From NCBI GenBank assembly GCA_011319805.1, contig SJRY01000286.1, positions 1 through 34,086 on the forward strand: a stretch of DNA of 34,086 nt. Reading direction: 5' to 3'. The notes beneath the pieces are model-generated. The model did no database searches and had not been told where the DNA came from. It saw nothing but the letters and a program-made list of their open reading frames with translations. The position numbers and the translations under genes are program-made. Within the stretch, counting starts at the first letter, position 1; every line of letters begins with the position of its first letter. This document shows, one piece after another, positions 29,757 to 34,086 of this stretch. The stretch is from Macrocybe gigantea. Taxonomy: Eukaryota > Basidiomycota > Agaricomycetes > Agaricales > Callistosporiaceae.

Positions 29757-31464
29757 ATGGACGAAGACATGGAATTCGATGCCGGCACCAGCGTCCCCCA
29801 ACAAGTGCTTAGCGCTCAACCACAGCAGTACAGTGCACCACTGGACGGACGGAAGATGCTGTATGTGGACTGCATTACTCAGCCAACCGTATCTCACCGA
29901 ATCGTGCAGTGATTTAGTGTTCGTGCAGGACTGCACCGGCAGCCAGGGCAGCTACATTTCATCTGCCACGAAGAACATCGAACAAATATGTGCCCATATA
30001 TTTGAATCTGGCAAGCTACAATCCCCGGAAGATCTGCGCGTCGGCCTGGTTGCGTTTCGTGATCACCCTCCACAGGACCATACATACGTCGTCAGGAACT
30101 TTGGCTTCTCTTCCGACATTAGCAAAGTGCACAGGGACTTGTCTACATTGTATGCATCGGGGGGCGGCGACGGGCCCGAGGCTGTTACCGCAGCTATGGC
30201 TGAGACCCTGCGAATGGACTGGCGGGAACAGGCGACGAAGATGATCGTTCTCATCGCTGACGCACCTCCCCACGGTATAGGGGAGTATGGTGACGGTGAG
30301 CTCATCTGCCGAAACCACGCATGACTGGGACATTCACCACCGATGATCGCAGGATTTGAAGATGGTTCACCCGATGGCCATGACCCTCTGCAGCTAGCAC
30401 GGGAAATGGCTAGCCGCGGTATAACCTTGGTATGTATAGAAGACCCCGCTTTCACCGGGATGTGTGCTCAATAGTCGTGTTATAGTTCTTTGTCGCGTGC
30501 GAGCCGGCGCTGAGCGGCTATTCAGTAAGCATTTCGCCAATTTGTTTCTTCTAGCTTTAAGACCGCCGCATGCAACAGTACGCGAACGATTTCTATAAAG
30601 CCATCACCGAAATTACTTCGGGATTGATGATGCCTCTCACAACAGCTGATCTTCTCGCGCATGCGATTGTTGGCAGCGTCCTGGAGAATCTTGACATGGA
30701 ACGCCTCGTTCGGGAGGTCGGACATGCAGTCGCGGCGCGTATCCTCGGCAACAACGAAAGTGTCGACGAAGTCGCTCGTGAATTGCACGAGAAGCTTTTG
30801 TTGCGGAATGAAAGCACGAAGAAGGTGGTGATTGAGAGTATATATCGGGAATCGGAGGAGGCGAAGCACAACGTGCAAATTTTCATGCACGCACCTTCAC
30901 TGGCGGATGCACGCCCTCTGTTGAAGAGAGTCAGCATTTTGTAGTCTTGGTCGCCTTCTCGATCACTCATGGTTGTCCAGGTACATGGCACGCGTTTCAC
31001 GGACAAATACCTGCAGGCGCGTCATGCATCGCGAAGCACATATTCCTATGGCACGTCCTATCCTCCCCGGCCGTCTGTCCCCAAGCCTCCGTCTTCACCA
31101 CCGAGGGCAACTGCATCCGGCTCTCCGCCACGCAAAGTTGTCACAGACTTCGCGGCGTTCGGCGCACCCTCGACGGCCAGCGTCTTCGGAACGGCTGTCG
31201 CTTCCACCCCATTCTCGCTGGCGGGAGGCAAGGCCGCCTTTGGTGGTATGAGGAATGGAGGGACACGGAGCATATACGATGATGATGACGATGAAGAGGA
31301 AGAGGAAAATGACGGCCGACAACGCATCGAACTGCGGGAAGATTCCATCTCTCTGGATCAGGTGTGTCCGTTGAAATCGTCATTTCTCGTCTTACCCGTT
31401 AACCTCCGTTCTTCAGGCGAGGCGGATTGCGATGCAGAGTGCGTGGCGAAGCGCCCGTGCGTAG
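29757..31464 (+). CDS. von Willebrand factor A-domain protein (461 aa, seven exons)
   Basis: Exons: 29757-29860, 29910-30295, 30353-30429, 30486-30524, 30579-30929, 30981-31361, 31417-31464 (1,386 bases, in frame). The VWA domain spans about 36-235 and opens with DLVFVQDCTGSQGSY, a metal-binding MIDAS (D-x-T-G-S). LIADAPPHGIGEYGDG and FFVACEPALSGYSYANDF follow, typical of the intracellular VWA type seen beside alpha-kinase domains. No kinase domain is present here. A helical region (about 240-330) leads into a Pro/Ser-rich linker, an acidic run (about 425-435) and a short basic tail. Exon 5 starts at 30579 because that acceptor gives GYSYANDF; nearer acceptors break the frame. Precise role unknown. 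Confidence 0.85.
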
Positions 31465-31827
31465 CTTCTCTGCATTCCGTTCTATTGTCGTCCATTGCGC
31501 GCAAAGCATCGCATGTGTCTCTTCCACAGTAGAACTCACGAGCCATCTATAGCGTCTTGGAAACTGTAATACTATTAATACCCATGAAATGTGTCCCGTC
31601 GTTTAACGAAAATTCATGAACTGTCTCTTTTCTTTTTTTTCTTTCCAGGTGCAACCTCTGTCTTAGCCGATTTCTCCTCACCTCCCGCTATCGAATCGTA
31701 TCTGGTTGTTCTCTCAATGACGGGTCTGCGCCCGGCTTTGCAGTTACCTGCGACTCCGACTTTTGGGTATCATCCCCATCGTCAGTTCTTGAACGATGTT
31801 TCCGTTTTTTGCGTTTCTTGTCCGTTT
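31465..31827. other. Convergent 3' intergenic region
   Basis: Between the stops of the VWA gene and the G-patch gene. It has a T/C-rich tract (about 31622-31648) and A/T-rich stretches that could serve transcript ends on both strands. No gene was seen. Confidence 0.5.
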
Positions 31828-32876
31828 TTACGGGTATACGCGCATCCAGGCTGGCACCCGAACGTCCCTGAGGCTCCTCATTTTCGTTTTGCTGGGATTT
31901 TCGCCTGCTTTCGACCTCGTGCCCTTGTATTGACTCTGTTCCACATAGCGTTTCCGCTTTTCTTCGTCACTGCCTTTGTCATGACGCTTTTTCTTCTCTC
32001 CTCGCCCTCCATGCTCCTCGACCCGCTCTTCCTGTTTGGAACGTTTCTTTCGTCTCCGTTGTTCCTTGTCCGTTATATGTCCTACCCCTTTCGACTTCTT
32101 CGGTCGCGGTACTTCTGCTGGATCAACTTCCTTTCGCTTTCGTTTTTTATCGATCTTCCCATCGCCCCCAGAATTCGACGACTCCGATGATTCGTTGGCC
32201 GATGAAGGGATAGGGACGCGTGATTGCTCGAGCTGAGGCTGCGACTGCTCGGCGACAGATGCATCGACGTTGGTGCAAGAATCATCAGGACCGAGTACAG
32301 GCCCGCGGAAAAACCTGGCGTAGAGACTTCGTTTTGCAGCTTCTCGTTTCGCGATGACGAGCAGGTTCAATCGGCTCGCTTCCTCGGCGACAACGGGAGT
32401 GCTTGCGCCTGAGGTTGTGGCGGGTGTGCCGGCGGTTGGTCGGCGGTTGGAGATGATTCCAGTGCTCGTACGCGCAAGGTAGTCGATAGAAAGCTCTGCG
32501 CTGTCCTAAATACGTCCCAAACGTTTTTACCGCCATTCAGCATGCATATGCGTTGATCCCAACCACGCAAGACTCACCTCGTCATCACTGTCGTTTGCCA
32601 GTTTCAACTGGATCGATTTAGCCGCCGCCGTGAAAAGACTATTTCCGATACGAAATGGAGAGAAACGAGTTCAATGCAATCTCTTGTAGCGTTTTTAATG
32701 GAAGAGGTGCTCAACTGGTCCCAGAACGGAAATGCCTCGTCGCGATCTTTGCCCAGTCCGGCGAGGGTCTTCTTCTGAGGAATGGCAAGTGGCCGGCTGA
32801 TGGCTCCGTGTCGAAGGCCAGAGCCCTTTCCAGACCATCCTTGAGCCACCAGATATGAGTGGGTGTCCAGTGGCAT
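31828..32876 (-). CDS. TMA23: G-patch nucleolar-type protein, Tma23/GPATCH4-like (299 aa)
   Basis: Exons: 32876-32716, 32638-32578 and 32505-31828 (900 bases, in frame). Introns are 77 and 72 bases, longer than the window's average. The N-terminal G-patch reads YLVAQGWSGKGSGLRHGAI with LAGLGKDRD after it, then an aromatic segment (FPFWDHLFTAAAKSIQL) that in this family follows the G-patch directly. This combination is what I recognise as Tma23/GPATCH4. G-patch proteins usually activate DEAH helicases; Tma23 acts in nucleolar ribosome assembly. The rest is low-complexity: a Ser-rich middle and a strongly basic Lys/Arg/Glu tail with KKRKRK-type nuclear signals. It is convergent with the VWA gene. 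The family call is strong for G-patch and moderate for Tma23. Confidence 0.82.
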
Positions 32877-33197
32877 CGTTCTGTGCGCGGTCGTCCACGC
32901 CGACGCAAAATTTGTATCCGTTACGTAAAGCGAGAATTGAATACGGAACCTAGAGTTGCAGGCGTTTCTTCCATACGAATGGGTACAAGTACAGGTATCA
33001 ATACAAAAAATCTCCGATAAGTTACAGGTACGACTACAAGGTCCCCACTTATATGATGAGCAAGTTTCGCATATATCGCTGGGGTCTAGACATCTAGTAC
33101 GCCTTGTATCTTTATCTCAGTTGATTACACAGGAGAATGACAGGGGATAATAAAACTTGCTTTGGATAGAACAAGGTCGGTGCTGAAACTCTTCAAT
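32877..33197. other. Intergenic region
   Basis: 321 bases between the G-patch gene's start and the deoxyhypusine hydroxylase stop, both on the minus strand. A/T-rich with several TACAGGTA/GTACAAG-like short repeats (about 32980-33040). No ORF or RNA gene was recognised. It presumably holds the G-patch gene promoter. Confidence 0.5.
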
Positions 33198-34086
33198 TCA
33201 CCGTAACCGCGCAGGCGTTTGTCCGAGTCCATTAGCGTATTGAAATTCACCAGAATTTTCGAACTGGAAAAGACGAAAAATCAATTGCATCTTACTGGGA
33301 CACAGGCAAGGTGACCTACCTCCCACATGTCTATGGCAATTTGACAGCTTTCCCGAACCACTCTGGGAGCATCTTCTCTGTTCATCCACTCGCGCAAATG
33401 GGGAAGAACCTCAGGTGTCGCAATGCCACCGAGCGCCTCTGCCGCTTCGTGTCGTACCATGTCTGACTCACTATCATTCTCCAGCACGCGCAAAAGCGAA
33501 GGCACGGAATGCGTCGACAACAGCTGACCAAAGACAAAGGCAATTTCATGTCTGTCGCACAATAATTGGCATTAGCTGCGAGGCGAACGGGGAGACCAAC
33601 AAAATTACTTGAATAAGCGCTGTCATCTGAGAAGCCGCGGCGAGGGCGTCCACTGCGGCCGGCGTGCCTATGTTTCGCAATGCGAACATGGCACGGTATC
33701 GTTGGAAGAGGGGAGATCTTTGTTCAAGAGATCGGCTTTGAGCTTCAATATTGTCTCGTCTTTCAGGTCCTCGGGTCTGGGCTGCCCAGAAAGAAGGGCA
33801 GATGTGGCCGGTGCGGATCAATAGACAGATACCTCCTAAAAAACAGAAGGCTGAGCTCTGTTGAGGACATGAAAGCAGAAGATCCTTACGGTATCGACTC
33901 CTCTGATGCCTGTTATGCCTTTGACCTTCTTTCGATTGGTCCCATTTTATTTGTCGATGGCGATTTGACACGTCTCTCGACGCTCCGCTCAGGATCAGAC
34001 AGGTATTCTCGAGGATCGGACGGAAGACGAGCAGAGATCGCCCCTAGTTCAGCAGCCTAGATCATGTAGAATTCTGTAAAAAAAAT
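33198..34086 (-). pseudogene. DOHH: Deoxyhypusine hydroxylase, C-terminal part, with apparent frame breaks
   Basis: A minus-strand gene whose start lies beyond the right edge. Exon pieces: 33890-34086 (partial), 33609-33835, 33320-33551 and 33198-33263; introns 33836-33889, 33552-33608 and 33264-33319. HEAT-repeat motifs of this iron enzyme are clear: FQRYRAMFALRNIGT, HEIAFVFGQLL, MVRHEAAEALGGIA and the end GEFQYANGLGQ. The two HE motifs (MVRHEAAEAL and HEIAFVF) are metal ligands. The enzyme completes hypusine on eIF5A. The two exons nearest the edge need about six added bases to stay in frame (near 33979, 33950, 33818, 33708, 33642 and 33621), all single-base losses, mostly in homopolymers. 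Because the protein is otherwise well conserved, assembly error is as likely as a real pseudogene. The last 20 or so bases are A-rich. Confidence 0.85.

Noticed and set aside
31591..32190. 199-codon open frame with many hydrophobic residues, resembling a membrane protein
   Set aside because: It lies antisense to the G-patch protein's basic tail. The hydrophobic Phe/Leu/Ser content is the shadow of Lys/Arg/Glu codons.

Overview
This is a nuclear fragment from a filamentous basidiomycete, most likely an Agaricomycete. The evidence is many 49-59 base introns, a roughly even base composition, chromodomain Ty3/gypsy elements, and densely packed conserved single-copy genes (Miro GTPase, deoxyhypusine hydroxylase, a Tma23/GPATCH4-like G-patch protein). 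Both window edges cut through genes. No tRNA, rRNA or CRISPR signal was seen.

Left 20 kb: one host gene of unknown function (exons from base 3 to 20161) is broken by two independent LTR retrotransposons. Element 1 (1762-8267, minus strand) is a chromovirus with 315/320-base LTRs and target duplication CATGA. Its 5' leader carries an 11-base primer site complementary to its own presumed transcript start, as in Tf1-type self-priming. It also has an extra 144-codon ORF that overlaps the pol stop as ATGA. Element 2 (8460-20117, plus strand, 210-base LTRs, duplication CTATA) sits in the last exon and is itself split by element 3 (13434-19229, 208-base LTRs, duplication GGACA). Elements 2 and 3 are sister families, so the insertion order is fixed: gene, then 2, then 3. 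Removing all three elements at their duplications restores the host reading frame, which ends in a normal stop at 20161.

Middle (20.2-24.9 kb): two DNA transposons. A Tc1-like DD34E transposase gene (20279-21479, minus strand) has five exons that join into 333 codons. Next is a complete pogo-type element (21774-24893) with 43-44-base terminal inverted repeats and TA duplications. It encodes an 861-residue DDE transposase with an acidic region, a coiled coil and a C-terminal SAP motif.

Right (24.9-34.1 kb): ordinary host genes. These are an F-box/WD40 protein and a divergently transcribed Miro GTPase sharing a 311-base promoter region, then a von Willebrand A-domain protein, a convergent G-patch nucleolar-type protein, and the C-terminal part of deoxyhypusine hydroxylase. 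The Miro gene has three GC-AG introns among fourteen.

A quality pattern matters for interpretation. Apparent single-base deletions, mostly in short homopolymers, break frames in 0-11.2 kb and 33.6-34.1 kb. Every coding region between them is frame-perfect. The two LTRs of element 1 differ by four indels and no substitution. At least part of the apparent decay at the edges may therefore be assembly error.
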